From: Actinomycetota bacterium
GTDB lineage: Bacteria; Actinomycetota; Thermoleophilia; RBG-16-64-13
NCBI GenBank assembly: GCA_003157225.1
Contig: PMIZ01000001.1
Location: 1 to 7,971 of the forward strand
Direction of reading: 5' to 3'
Length of the DNA stretch: 7,971 nt
Numbering within the stretch: position 1 is the first letter of the stretch; each line of letters starts with the position of its first letter. Below the pieces are notes generated by a model. The model searched no databases. It was not told the DNA's origin and saw only the letters and a list, made by a program, of their open reading frames with translations. Shown piece by piece: positions 1 to 7,548 of this stretch. A program made the position numbers and the translations under genes.

Positions 1-38
1 ACAGTTTTCCACCGCCGCTTTCAGGAACCCTCGCACTC

Positions 39-788
39 ATGTTCGGGGATGAGCCGAGGCCCTACCATGACGACTTCTCGCTGCTGGAACTTAACCACGT
101 ACCCAACTCGTCGTGGGATGACAACAGGCTTCGCTCTGAACTGCGAGCCGCTGACCGGTTGCTGACGGACCCATCCCAGGTGGATTTGAACTCCGGCATG
201 GGCCTCGACATGCACAGGCTTCAAGTGTTGTTGACCTACTTGCCCCAGATGCTCACCGATCACCGCGTCTCGGGCGCTATGCGCGAGCTCACCTTCAGCA
301 GGACGCTGTTCTACGGCTTCATGGTGGGTAGCTTCTACTCAAGCCACTACGTTGAGGAGCGACGCGCTCTCCGCAAGAGGGATCTAGAAAAGCGCTACTT
401 CGAGTACCAGGAGAAGCACGACTTGGCCTTTCTCTCCGCGTTCAGAGCTCTGGAGCGGTTCCTGGACGTCGGCCAGATCAAGAAGAAGAACATCGTCTCC
501 CTGCTCGATGCACTCCCGTATCCAGCGATCCGATCAACTACCAGATACCGGAGGTTTCACGAGATCTTCTCTGGTGCTGCAAGGTGGGCAACCTACAGCG
601 CGATGCTCGAGCATTTCCTTGACATCCGCAATGTAGCTGCGGCTCACGCCAACCCGAATCCGCCCCTGCCTCTCATAGTCTCCGAGGACAGCGTCTACGA
701 GATCCAGCATTTTGTCCAGGAACTCTGCCTTGCGGCATTGGCTGATGTACCCCTTGCCGCTGTCCCAGAATGCGCCTTCGCCGGTTGA
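39..788 (+). CDS. HEPN-like domain protein, possible RNase (start uncertain, may begin before window)
   Basis: The product is a 249-residue, largely helical protein of no family I can name. Its C-terminal part (about 128-235) looks like a HEPN fold. A helix near 130-145 is followed by a Ser-Leu-Leu-x-Ala-Leu-Pro turn (154-160), then a helix ending in Arg197-Asn198 and His203. This R-N-x4-H spacing fits the Rx4-6H motif that forms the active site of HEPN ribonucleases in toxins and abortive-infection proteins. RNase activity is inferred from that motif only. Residues 1-125 match nothing I know and include a charged helix (106-128) rich in Arg, Lys and Glu. The ATG at 39 has an AGGA at 23-26, about 12 bases upstream, which is longer than usual. 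The frame also stays open to the left edge, so the true start may lie outside the window. The gene is convergent with the nuclease operon and ends 69 bases from it. It could be part of the same island or simply a neighbour. Confidence 0.72.
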   Translation: MFGDEPRPYHDDFSLLELNHVPNSSWDDNRLRSELRAADRLLTDPSQVDLNSGMGLDMHRLQVLLTYLPQMLTDHRVSGAMRELTFSRTLFYGFMVGSFYSSHYVEERRALRKRDLEKRYFEYQEKHDLAFLSAFRALERFLDVGQIKKKNIVSLLDALPYPAIRSTTRYRRFHEIFSGAARWATYSAMLEHFLDIRNVAAAHANPNPPLPLIVSEDSVYEIQHFVQELCLAALADVPLAAVPECAFAG

Positions 789-797
789 CGGCCAAAC

Positions 798-828
798 AGG
801 ACGACCGGACCGGTCACCGTGGAGTCCT
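798..828. terminator. Weak inverted repeat between convergent genes, possible terminator
   Basis: AGGAC (798-802) pairs with GTCCT (824-828). Inside it, GACCGG (803-808) pairs with CCGGTC (810-815) around a single base. The right arm runs into TTT on the plus strand. This lies in the 69-base gap between two converging stop codons, where a shared terminator would be expected. The inner loop is too tight to form fully, an 8-base bulge separates the two stems, and the T tract is short, so this is only a candidate. Confidence 0.25.
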
Positions 829-857
829 TTCCCGCAGCAGCGGCCCACAGATGCGGC

Positions 858-1268
858 TCAAACTCCGGTCTCTCGGAGCAACTCCCATATCCCCCGTTGC
901 AGCACTTCGTGCAGCAGCTCGATCCGACCCGCGAGCTTCGTGCGCTCTTCCGTCTTCTCACTCTCACCCAGCCCGTGGCGGCGGACCAATTCCCGCAGGC
1001 CTTCTAGGTCCTCGGGAAGCAGCACCGGATTGTGCAGCAACTCCTCGTGGCACTCGTAGCAGAAGACGGCCGTCTTTCCCTCCACACCCCACGGATCCAC
1101 CGCAAAAACCCGCTCGCGCTGATCCCCTGCTCGGTTCTTGGACCGGCCGAAGAACCTCTCGGCCACGAAGTGGTGCTTGGTCGCGTGCGAGCGGCCTTCC
1201 ACAGAGGGTTTTGCGTAGTGACCCAGCCGGTGGAGACGGCAACCGCAGATCTCGCAGCTTTCGCTCAT
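858..1268 (-). CDS. HNH-type endonuclease
   Basis: The product is a small HNH nuclease of 136 residues, expected to cut DNA with a single metal ion held in a beta-beta-alpha fold. Counting from the ATG at 1268, the visible residues are a CxxC pair at C5/C8, tandem histidines H32-H33, a second CxxC pair at C70/C73, then H74 and H79-N80 in a C-H-x4-H-N arrangement. The two cysteine pairs are expected to bind a structural zinc. H33 and the downstream His/Asn are the likely catalytic set. The remaining 55 residues are charged and helical. The frame also has a GTG at 1298 (10 extra residues), only 18 bases after the PLD gene stop, with a modest AAGAG about 7 bases upstream. I prefer ATG 1268 because it begins right before the first zinc cysteines, but its ribosome site is poor, so either start is possible. 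It is the last gene of the minus-strand run and follows the PLD nuclease closely, so it was probably cotranscribed. Confidence 0.8.
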   Translation of the reverse strand: MSESCEICGCRLHRLGHYAKPSVEGRSHATKHHFVAERFFGRSKNRAGDQRERVFAVDPWGVEGKTAVFCYECHEELLHNPVLLPEDLEGLRELVRRHGLGESEKTEERTKLAGRIELLHEVLQRGIWELLRETGV

Positions 1269-1316
1269 GACACCCAGTCTAGCCAAGTCGGGGGACACCA
1301 GCGTGCTCTTGGCCTG

Positions 1317-3977
1317 CTACGGATGCAGTGTCCCCTTGAACCCCTCTGCCACAGAGTCAAACAGCTGAGAAAGCAGGTCCCCACTTGTTGGTCCCCAGCC
1401 GCTCTCCCCTACGCTATCGGCCGTCCCCAGTACGTGTCTGAGCGGCACCAAGTAATCCACTGAGAAGCTCATTCTGGTCGCTTTCGCCTGGAGGCACCGA
1501 ACCGGACAATGCCGGCCGGCCACGTGGTTGCACGGCTCGAGTGTCAGGCAAAAGCCCCTGGCGCCCTGCCAAAGCAGCTCGCCCGCAGCGAGCTTCTGCC
1601 AATGGAGTCGGTGCCTGATCTTTTCCAGTCCCTCACCAGCCAGCCGTCGCTCGAGGTTCCCCAGCGCACGCCCAGTCCTAACCACATCGCGCCAGCGCCT
1701 CGTCAGATCCTCGAAGGCTTCGTCGCTCTGCTCGGTGGGCGTCAGGACGAGCAACCGCCCAAGGTGTTTCGCGATCTCCTCAAGCTCATCACCTAGCCAA
1801 GGAAGACGCGCAACCGAGACAGCGGTCGCGAGTGCGAACAGAGCATGCTGGGGGCTTTCGATTCTTCTCGGGACACCCAATGCCCAGGATGCCAACGCAG
1901 CGGAGAGCTCCGCGCCGCTCATCCGGGCCAAGAAGTCACCAGGCGGCTTGTCTCTCTCAGCGCGCACTTCAAGCCAGCCCTTTGCCGGCTCAACCTCGGA
2001 CGTGAAGAACAGGCTCTGCCAGATCTTGTTGGTGGCGCTGAAGTAATCCTCGGCGCTCAACCAGCCCCGCGACAGACCCTCGCGCAGGAGTGGGGAGGTG
2101 ATCTTGATGTCTGAAGCCAGCAGGTCCGCAGGCCGGTGCTCAAGGTATCGCCCCGAGGTCATGACCTCCACGACCTTGTTCACATCGTGCAGATAGCGCT
2201 GTCTGTCGCGCTCTGTCGGCACCCAAGGCGCTTGCCGGTTGTCAGCCGTCGCGCCCTCTCGTTTCTTTGCCTCGATCTTCTCCTCGACATCCTGGCCCTC
2301 GCCTTCGCTAACCGGGACACTCGACGGCTCTTCTCCTGCCTCGTCCAAGTGACCGAAGCCGAACCAGGCCAGCAGGAGGTCGTGAAGTCCCCCGATTCTG
2401 CCGCCGTGGCTGGCGGACCATCCCACTGGACGAACCGTCGGGATCTCGGCACCTTCGGCGAGAACGTCCGCCCAGGTGTATGTCCGCTTCTGCCTGCTTA
2501 CGGCCTCTGAACCCCCGCCCCCACTGCTGCGGGCTCGAGGTGGAGGCAGGTAGTGTAGGTGTTTGCAAAGCGCCTGGAGCGTCTCAGACCATGCCCTCGC
2601 GTCCCACGTGGACGGCGTTAGGGCACGATGGATTTTGTCGGCGAGGGTTCTCGCGGACGAACTCGCTTGCAGGTGAAACTCGTCATCCACCCAGTGTGGC
2701 GCCGACCTCACAGGACCACCGTCTTCTTCGCCTACCAGAACGATGCCCCTGGGGCAGGCCGAAGCGCGCACCGCGAGGCAGCCATCAGGACTCACCGAAT
2801 ACTCCGCCCTCAATCTGTCAACGAGACATTCAGTAACTGTCACCTCCGCTGCGGCCTTGAACGCCACCGTGAGCTGGCCACCCTCGAATCTTGCGGCCAG
2901 GACTCTGAGCGGGCAGACCTTCCCGGGTTCCTCTTCTGGCGTCCCAGCCGGCTCGCGCAGCTCCGGCTCGCCATCAAGGACCGTGAGATCGCTGAGCACA
3001 TCCGACTCCAGGTCGGCAGGCGACACTGTCCTCACCGCCAGCAGCTCGGCGTTGCCTCTTACTCCTCCGGCAAGGAGGGCCGCCCTGGAACAGTTCGCGC
3101 TCCCGGCGAACAGCACGACACCATCCCGTCGTTCCGCCACATAGAGCTTCGCGTGAAGGAAACGGCGGCGTTCGCTACCGTCCCCGGTCTTCACAAGAAA
3201 GTCGACCGAGACGAGGTCGACATCCTCGGGCAATGCCCTCACGACGCGGCCACTGATCGAGGCCTCACCCGACTGCAAGAACACCTCGGTTCTGCCCGGT
3301 CCAACCCTGCTTCGCATCATCTTCAGCGCCTCGAGCTCGTCGTCGAAGTAGGGAGTGCAGACCACTAGCCTTGAGATGGACGTCTGACCTACCGAATCCG
3401 CCATCTGGTCCAGAAGAGGCTCTCCCTCTGCTACCCGACCGATCAGGCCAGATGGGGATCCCAGCTCGGTTGCCCACGGGTGAGAGCTTGGGTCAAACGC
3501 CCCCAGAACCTCCGCCTCGACTTCGCTGGCCAAGGGGACACGCCTGAGGACCCGCCCGAGGTACGAGCGAAAGAAGGAGAACGGCCCTGTTCCATCGGCA
3601 TCCGAGTCAAACCGGCACCACACCTCAGCGTTCTCACGCCAACCTCCGAACGTGAGGTTGCCGGAGCCCACCAGGAGCGTTCCCTTTGCTTCGCCAGCAA
3701 GGAGCACGGCTTTGGGGTGAAATCGAAAGCCCGGTTCCATCAGAACCGGAACCACTCGGTATCGCACCCCGAGATTGCCTAGGACCCGACCTTGTCTGAT
3801 GTAGCTCTCGCTGGCACAGTCGGCGTCTGCAAAGACCGTCAAAGAAGGGTGTCCGCAGCGCCGGAGAGCAGCCACGACGAGCGCCTGCACAAACACGAAG
3901 TCGATGTTGTGCGTCAGGACGATGACGTGCGTGACCCGTGATTCCCTCTCGAGAAGGCCGAGGACGTCGAGCCTCAT
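1317..3977 (-). CDS. Phospholipase D-like (tandem HxK) nuclease-family protein with large C-terminal extension
   Basis: The product is an 886-residue protein with two PLD-type catalytic motifs in its first 320 residues. The first has H87 and K89, then Gly104-Ser105-x-Asn107 and Glu118. The second has H275 and K277, then Gly292-Ser293-x-Asn295 and Glu311. Both are complete, so one intact active site could form within a single chain. In bacterial accessory loci such proteins are usually nucleases rather than lipases, and there is no signal peptide. A middle domain (about 350-475) is followed by a Gly/Ser linker (485-490), an acidic Glu-rich linker (about 544-575) and a helical C-terminal domain (about 590-886). 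Near the end is a C810, C816, H818, H823, C824, C828 cluster that may bind zinc. The frame extends upstream to 4058, but ATG 3977 is preferred. It overlaps the previous stop as ATGA and has GGGGAG 5-7 bases upstream. Coupling to the 516-residue protein suggests the two act together. Confidence 0.88.
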   Translation of the reverse strand: MRLDVLGLLERESRVTHVIVLTHNIDFVFVQALVVAALRRCGHPSLTVFADADCASESYIRQGRVLGNLGVRYRVVPVLMEPGFRFHPKAVLLAGEAKGTLLVGSGNLTFGGWRENAEVWCRFDSDADGTGPFSFFRSYLGRVLRRVPLASEVEAEVLGAFDPSSHPWATELGSPSGLIGRVAEGEPLLDQMADSVGQTSISRLVVCTPYFDDELEALKMMRSRVGPGRTEVFLQSGEASISGRVVRALPEDVDLVSVDFLVKTGDGSERRRFLHAKLYVAERRDGVVLFAGSANCSRAALLAGGVRGNAELLAVRTVSPADLESDVLSDLTVLDGEPELREPAGTPEEEPGKVCPLRVLAARFEGGQLTVAFKAAAEVTVTECLVDRLRAEYSVSPDGCLAVRASACPRGIVLVGEEDGGPVRSAPHWVDDEFHLQASSSARTLADKIHRALTPSTWDARAWSETLQALCKHLHYLPPPRARSSGGGGSEAVSRQKRTYTWADVLAEGAEIPTVRPVGWSASHGGRIGGLHDLLLAWFGFGHLDEAGEEPSSVPVSEGEGQDVEEKIEAKKREGATADNRQAPWVPTERDRQRYLHDVNKVVEVMTSGRYLEHRPADLLASDIKITSPLLREGLSRGWLSAEDYFSATNKIWQSLFFTSEVEPAKGWLEVRAERDKPPGDFLARMSGAELSAALASWALGVPRRIESPQHALFALATAVSVARLPWLGDELEEIAKHLGRLLVLTPTEQSDEAFEDLTRRWRDVVRTGRALGNLERRLAGEGLEKIRHRLHWQKLAAGELLWQGARGFCLTLEPCNHVAGRHCPVRCLQAKATRMSFSVDYLVPLRHVLGTADSVGESGWGPTSGDLLSQLFDSVAEGFKGTLHP

Positions 3978-5524
3978 GCGGACTCCCCAGCTGGCCCGGC
4001 TAGCGTGCGTCCTCGCTCCGTCACCGTGAACTTGCCGTTTTCCGTCCGCTCGCACCAACCAAGGTCCGCCGCCATTCCCAGGACATTGCTCAGGCGGGTG
4101 GCGCTGTGCCCCGGGAACACCGGCTCCGCGGTCGGGCGCAGCATCGGACCTTCGGGAAACAGCCGGAGCGAGCAGCTCTGCCCCTGGCTCATCTTCCGGA
4201 GTGTTGTCGCCAGGTGAGGTTCTACCACCGCGTACACCAAGAGGGGCTCGATCGCCCTCGCCACCGCGTCGCTCTGGTGTTCGTCGATGATCTCGAATGC
4301 CCGCTCCATGTAGCTCTGTCTACCGATCAGGGACTCACGTCCTAAGAGGACGCGGGCATCTGCTCGACACCTAACTAGCAGCCCAAGTGCCCAAAGAGCT
4401 CGCGGTGCCGGCTGGAGCTGCCGGAGGCTCCCGATATCTGAAGGTATCCGGACCTCGCCTCGTTCGCCGATGCGATCAGCAAGAACCCCAACGGGCAGCT
4501 GCCAAGCCCCGGCGCTTTCCCCGATGGCCTCTCTCAGAATCGGCGGGTCGTCTTCCGAGACAACCCATTCCCCGATAACCTGCGGCACGGTTGCCCGCTC
4601 CAATTCCCGCAACGTGTCAGTCAACGAGCTGAGCAGCATCTCGAGGGCGAGGTGCGCTCTTCGGCGGAGCTCGTATTCCGCCCAGGTTCCCTCCACTTCC
4701 TGAAGCGGACCCGACGATTCGACCGCTCTCTGGTAGTTGAGGCGGATAATCTCAGTCTCTGACAGGGGGTTCTCGGCAAGCTGAGTCAGAGCCCATCGCA
4801 GCGTCGACCTGAAGCGGCCGTAGAATCCCCGTGTTTGATCGTCCTCGGCGAACGGCTCCAAGAACGCTCCCTCCAGGAGCATGCGTTCCTCGGGGCAGCA
4901 ACCCAGACCGTTGATGGAGAACGAGTCCCTCCCTTCCCGCACAAGGTCGAGGGTTACGTCGCCCCCACTGAGCACCAACTCCGATAGGTGCGAATCGGAC
5001 GTGGCGCGCTGGCGGGCCTCAGCCAAGGTACGTCCTCGGGGGGTGATTCGGACGGGTAGAACGTCCTGCGCCAGTCCTCCGCCGAGAATTCCGAACCCTC
5101 GACAGGGCATCGCGTAGGTCCCGTAGCTTGCGCCGCCTTTCTCTGACGGGAGCGCAACCCTGCCTGCCTCGAACAGCTGATCAAGAGGCTCAGCGAAGTT
5201 GTCCCGGCCCAGCACACCAACCGTTGAGCCCGACTCACCCTCCCGCTGCCCGAGCTCGGTGGCGGCAAGAACCACAAACTCCAAACGCGCCAACACAGCC
5301 CTCAGGCGCTCCGGATTGAATTCAGCCCGGCCGTCAGTGGCTAGATCGCGCTGAAAGATCTCACCGAGGACCCAGGGGAGCAGTGACAGGTACCTCGCCC
5401 GGATGGAGATCGTGGTGATGCCAGCGACCCACGGCTTCTCGATTCCCTGGTCGATCTGACGAACGCCCAGAATGTCTAGGCCACGTATTGTCTTCTTCTC
5501 GCCGGAGTTCCAGAACAGTTGCAT
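3974..5524 (-). CDS. Uncharacterised 516-residue protein with GITT/RARY signature, PLD-nuclease partner
   Basis: I do not recognise a named family. The N-terminus (about 13-58) carries a striking signature: Leu-Gly at 19-20, then Gly35-Ile-Thr-Thr38, Arg42-Ala-Arg-Tyr45 and Pro50-Trp51. From memory, similar GxTT...RARY...PW openings occur in uncharacterised proteins, including DUF6361-like ones, encoded beside PLD-domain proteins in bacterial defence islands. I cannot confirm homology here. A second conserved-looking stretch is rich in Tyr, Gly and Cys at 134-148. The central and C-terminal parts are helical. Two segments (about 159-170 and 500-510) end in a Thr-x-x-Gly-Arg-Thr-Leu-Ala pattern typical of the wing of winged-helix domains, and the last 35 residues look like such a domain, so nucleic-acid binding is plausible. 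There is no signal peptide or membrane segment. The ATG at 5524 has only GAGAG about 10 bases upstream. The stop overlaps the PLD start by ATGA, indicating coupled synthesis. The 93-base gap to the protease gene shows no clear promoter or terminator. Confidence 0.8.
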   Translation of the reverse strand: MQLFWNSGEKKTIRGLDILGVRQIDQGIEKPWVAGITTISIRARYLSLLPWVLGEIFQRDLATDGRAEFNPERLRAVLARLEFVVLAATELGQREGESGSTVGVLGRDNFAEPLDQLFEAGRVALPSEKGGASYGTYAMPCRGFGILGGGLAQDVLPVRITPRGRTLAEARQRATSDSHLSELVLSGGDVTLDLVREGRDSFSINGLGCCPEERMLLEGAFLEPFAEDDQTRGFYGRFRSTLRWALTQLAENPLSETEIIRLNYQRAVESSGPLQEVEGTWAEYELRRRAHLALEMLLSSLTDTLRELERATVPQVIGEWVVSEDDPPILREAIGESAGAWQLPVGVLADRIGERGEVRIPSDIGSLRQLQPAPRALWALGLLVRCRADARVLLGRESLIGRQSYMERAFEIIDEHQSDAVARAIEPLLVYAVVEPHLATTLRKMSQGQSCSLRLFPEGPMLRPTAEPVFPGHSATRLSNVLGMAADLGWCERTENGKFTVTERGRTLAGPAGESA

Positions 5525-5617
5525 GAGACTGGGCTCTCAACGCAACGGGCGATCAAAGCATGTGACGCCGACGAACCACCCCCTGATCGGAAACTCGAAG
5601 CGAAAGGGCCGGGCCAT

Positions 5618-6397
5618 CTAGGACCCCATCCTCAGGATCATGGACTCATCCCTCCACCACAGCAGAGTAAGGATATGCCCGGCGACGAGGATCGAGTCTT
5701 CGTAGACCTCGTAGTCTGCTGCTTCACGACAGTCGAACCAAGCCCAGGCGCCGACGTTTGCGGGGCTGGGTGGGTGACCTCCGTTCATGATGTCGAAGGC
5801 GATAGAGTTCTTCGCAGGTAGGTCTCGCGGCCACAGCCTTGACGGGAGGTCCGGACCCCGTTTGTGCCAGGCCCACCTCTTGCTGCCAGGTTCGAAGCAG
5901 AGGATCACCGCTGGGAACGAGCCCAGTTCGACCAGACGAATCGCAGTCGCCGTAAGGCTGGTTTCATAGCGGTCGGCCAGCGCCCCAGCACCTGCAAAGG
6001 TAACCTCTTTGGCTCGGGCATCACGGCTGAACATGGCCTTTGGGAGGAGCAGGTCGCCCGCAAAACGGTTGGCTCGAGTTTCTGGGTTGTTCGCAGACCA
6101 CGCTCCGGTGAAGTTGCCCTCGGTGCACTCGAACGCTGAGATCCTCCCGCGATCCGACATCCAATGGCCAAGCTCATGGCCCGCGGAGAACCTCTGCCGA
6201 GGACGGGACGACCTGGAATCGACCGTGATGTAGGCGCGATCCCCATACCCAACGATTCGAGCGGCGGCACCTTCAAGCGCCTCATAGATGATCGTTGCAC
6301 CGCAGTACTGGGCTATCGCCTCGATGTCGATGTCATCGGGTTCTTCAACGCCGAGCTCCGCAAGGACCCGGTCGGGCGACAGAAAGCTCCCTGTCAT
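5618..6397 (-). CDS. ImmA/IrrE family zinc metallo-endopeptidase
   Basis: The product is a 259-residue cytoplasmic zinc protease of the ImmA/IrrE (COG2856) type. The zinc site is H74-E75-L-G-H78, followed by the family's second signature, Glu106-x3-Asn110-x-Phe-Ala-Gly-x-Leu-Leu-Leu-Pro, in which E106 is the likely third zinc ligand. Residues 9-45 form the usual N-terminal helix-strand region. A section at 130-160 resembles the small helical domain seen downstream of the catalytic core. The last 100 residues are rich in Trp and Asp and may be a sensing or partner-binding part. Characterised relatives cut a repressor (ImmR in ICEBs1, DdrO in Deinococcus) after a signal. No XRE-type repressor is visible here. 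The immediate upstream partners are a small acidic protein and a sigma-like factor, which are candidate substrates by inference. The ATG overlaps the upstream stop as ATGA. Its own ribosome site is weak, which fits translational coupling. Confidence 0.92.
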   Translation of the reverse strand: MTGSFLSPDRVLAELGVEEPDDIDIEAIAQYCGATIIYEALEGAAARIVGYGDRAYITVDSRSSRPRQRFSAGHELGHWMSDRGRISAFECTEGNFTGAWSANNPETRANRFAGDLLLPKAMFSRDARAKEVTFAGAGALADRYETSLTATAIRLVELGSFPAVILCFEPGSKRWAWHKRGPDLPSRLWPRDLPAKNSIAFDIMNGGHPPSPANVGAWAWFDCREAADYEVYEDSILVAGHILTLLWWRDESMILRMGS

Positions 6398-6828
6398 CTC
6401 TTGTCTTTGAGGTACTCGTCCAGAACGCCGAGGGCATCGAGCTGCCGCAGAAAGCCCTCTACGTCCTCGTCCGAAAGCTCGGCGAAGTCACGGAACTGAG
6501 CCGTCAGTGCGGGCTGGAGTTGTGGCCGAGCCTCAAGCAAGGATCGGAGTAGGTCCCTCATCTCCCTCAGCGAAGTTGGAATCCGACTCGAACGGGGAGC
6601 CGTCATCGATGCGGCTGCGGCTTCGTACTGGGCTCTAGCATCCGCAAGCCTCTGCTTCTTGAGGAGCTTCACCCCATCAAGGAGCGTTTCACGGGTGCTC
6701 TCGGCGGAGTCGCCGTTCAGCTGGGCCTCCTCAAGCACCTCCTCATCAGAAGAGTCTAGAACGGAGTCTGCGAGGGCTGTCATGAGATTCCACAGCTCCT
6801 CTTGGTGGTTGCGGCCTGGCTTGCTCAT
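6394..6828 (-). CDS. Small acidic helical protein between sigma factor and ImmA protease
   Basis: The product is a 144-residue, almost entirely helical protein with no enzyme motif. Residues 10-40 are acidic with a Ser-Asp-Glu-Glu-Val-Leu-Glu-Glu-Ala core (27-35), then a Lys/Arg/Ala-rich helix (50-75) that could form a coiled coil. A basic Ser/Arg/Pro link (77-86) leads to a C-terminal helical unit with Leu-Ser-Asp-Glu-Asp-Val-Glu (118-124). From memory, small proteins with a similar SDEE-x-L-x-EA stretch and an LSDEDV tail recur beside ImmA/IrrE proteases in proteobacterial accessory regions, but I know no assigned function. Its position between a sigma-like factor and a protease makes an anti-sigma, adaptor or protease-substrate role possible. 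This is inference. The frame extends to 6906, but ATG 6828 is chosen because GAGGGGGG lies 4-5 bases upstream and the codon overlaps the sigma stop as ATGA. The gene ends with a second ATGA overlap. Confidence 0.82.
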   Translation of the reverse strand: MSKPGRNHQEELWNLMTALADSVLDSSDEEVLEEAQLNGDSAESTRETLLDGVKLLKKQRLADARAQYEAAAASMTAPRSSRIPTSLREMRDLLRSLLEARPQLQPALTAQFRDFAELSDEDVEGFLRQLDALGVLDEYLKDKR

Positions 6829-7412
6829 GAGCCCCCCTCGCGCCCGACGCCCCGCCGCAGGCGCCTCACGGCGGCTCGGTACTCCTTCTCTGAGGCCCCA
6901 GTGCACTCCATAATGTCGGGTCCGCTCATGCCGGCCCCCATCCCAGCGATGATGTCCCTGACCAGGTCGTCGGCCTCAAAGAGGCGGTCGATCCTCTCCA
7001 CCTCGTCCTTCGCGATGGTCTCTCGTTCGGGATCCGCCGCCGAACTTGCCGCGTTCAGCAGCGGGTTCGGCTCGGGCTGGTCAGATGGTCGGTCGTCGCA
7101 CAACACCTCGACACCACCGGCCCGAATCCCGGTATTTCGCCAGTTGCTCGCGATACTCTTCATGGCACCGCACAGGAAGCCAACGAAGTCGACATTGGCT
7201 GGGTTCCAGCGCCGGGTGTCCGAGAGTACAGAGACTACGGCGTCTTGCATCAGATCCTTGTGGTCCCTTCCTCTCGACGTGCTGCCAAGCCCCTTCACCA
7301 GCCTCCGCGCGTAGAGCACGATTCGCGCGTTGTCGGCGGCCGTGAGCGCTGCAATCGCCGCTTCAACCTGCACGACGGTGGCGGCCTCCTCGACTGGTAC
7401 GCGCCGACTCAT
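6825..7412 (-). CDS. Sigma-70-like RNA polymerase sigma factor (ECF-like size)
   Basis: The product is a 195-residue protein with the two-domain plan of a short sigma factor. Region 2 spans about 20-95. Its helix has Asp-Leu-Met-Gln-Asp (53-57), then Arg-Arg-Trp (67-69) and a Phe-x-x-Phe-Leu-x-x-x-Met-Lys-Ser-Ile-Ala segment ending near the Asn-Trp-Arg at 90-92, which would correspond to the -10 recognition area. A polar linker (96-135) leads to a helix-turn-helix resembling region 4 (about 140-188), whose recognition helix is rich in Arg. Region 4 is less typical than region 2, so this could be a sigma-like regulator rather than a true sigma. The reading frame reaches 7520, but ATG 7412 is preferred: it has GGGGAAGG 2-9 bases upstream, and the extra 36 residues are Pro/Gly-rich and unlike a folded domain. 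It is the first gene of the minus-strand run, just downstream of the inverted repeat at 7443-7472. It may control its own operon. Confidence 0.78.
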   Translation of the reverse strand: MSRRVPVEEAATVVQVEAAIAALTAADNARIVLYARRLVKGLGSTSRGRDHKDLMQDAVVSVLSDTRRWNPANVDFVGFLCGAMKSIASNWRNTGIRAGGVEVLCDDRPSDQPEPNPLLNAASSAADPERETIAKDEVERIDRLFEADDLVRDIIAGMGAGMSGPDIMECTGASEKEYRAAVRRLRRGVGREGGS

Positions 7413-7548
7413 CCCCTTCCCCAATGCTCGTTCCAGAGGTGAGTTGGACAGGGCTGAGCTCCCGTGTCCAACCGGGCTTGGAAATGAGCATACACCTGGT
7501 AGACGGGGCGCCCAGCGCACCGTACTTCAGACTGCGGAGGGCTCGAAA
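7413..7548. promoter_or_regulatory. Divergent intergenic control region
   Basis: This 136-base non-coding space separates the starts of two divergent genes, the sigma-like factor (minus) and the gene at 7549 (plus), so it should hold both promoters. I find no convincing consensus -35/-10 pair on either strand. The sigma start has GGGGAAGG just upstream, and the GTG at 7549 has GGAGGG at 7536-7541 with 7-base spacing. The most distinctive element is the inverted repeat at 7443-7472, listed separately. Confidence 0.55.
7443..7472. repeat. Inverted repeat, candidate operator or leader hairpin
   Basis: GTTGGACAGGG (7443-7453) pairs with CCC plus TGTCCAAC (7461-7463, 7465-7472), giving 11 matched pairs with a single unpaired G at 7464 and a 7-base centre. 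The repeat lies 31 bases before the sigma gene start. Neither side is followed by a T tract, so it is not a classical terminator. It may be a dimeric-regulator operator serving both divergent promoters, or an RNA hairpin in the sigma gene leader. The pairing is seen and the role is inferred. Confidence 0.5.

Noticed and set aside
770..1270. Open plus-strand frame of 166 codons
   Set aside because: It runs antisense to the HNH gene, is very rich in Arg, Ser and Pro, and has no motif. It is a by-product of high-GC coding on the other strand.
2628..3368. Open plus-strand frame of 246 codons
   Set aside because: It lies wholly antisense to the PLD gene, whose HxK motifs make the minus strand the real coding strand. 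The translated product shows no recognisable domain.
3978..4058. Extended N-terminus of the PLD protein, starting at 4058
   Set aside because: It would overlap the upstream gene by 85 bases. ATG 3977 has a GGGGAG site and a typical ATGA overlap.
858..5524. Assignment of the nuclease block to DISARM, BREX or a classical restriction-modification system
   Set aside because: A PLD protein is a component of DISARM, but no methyltransferase, helicase, BREX phosphatase or ATPase gene is visible in the window, so the label is not supported.
5525..5617. Possible internal promoter or terminator between the protease and the 516-residue protein gene
   Set aside because: I found no -35/-10 pair, no stem followed by a T tract and no repeat. 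The gap remains unexplained but holds no supported element.
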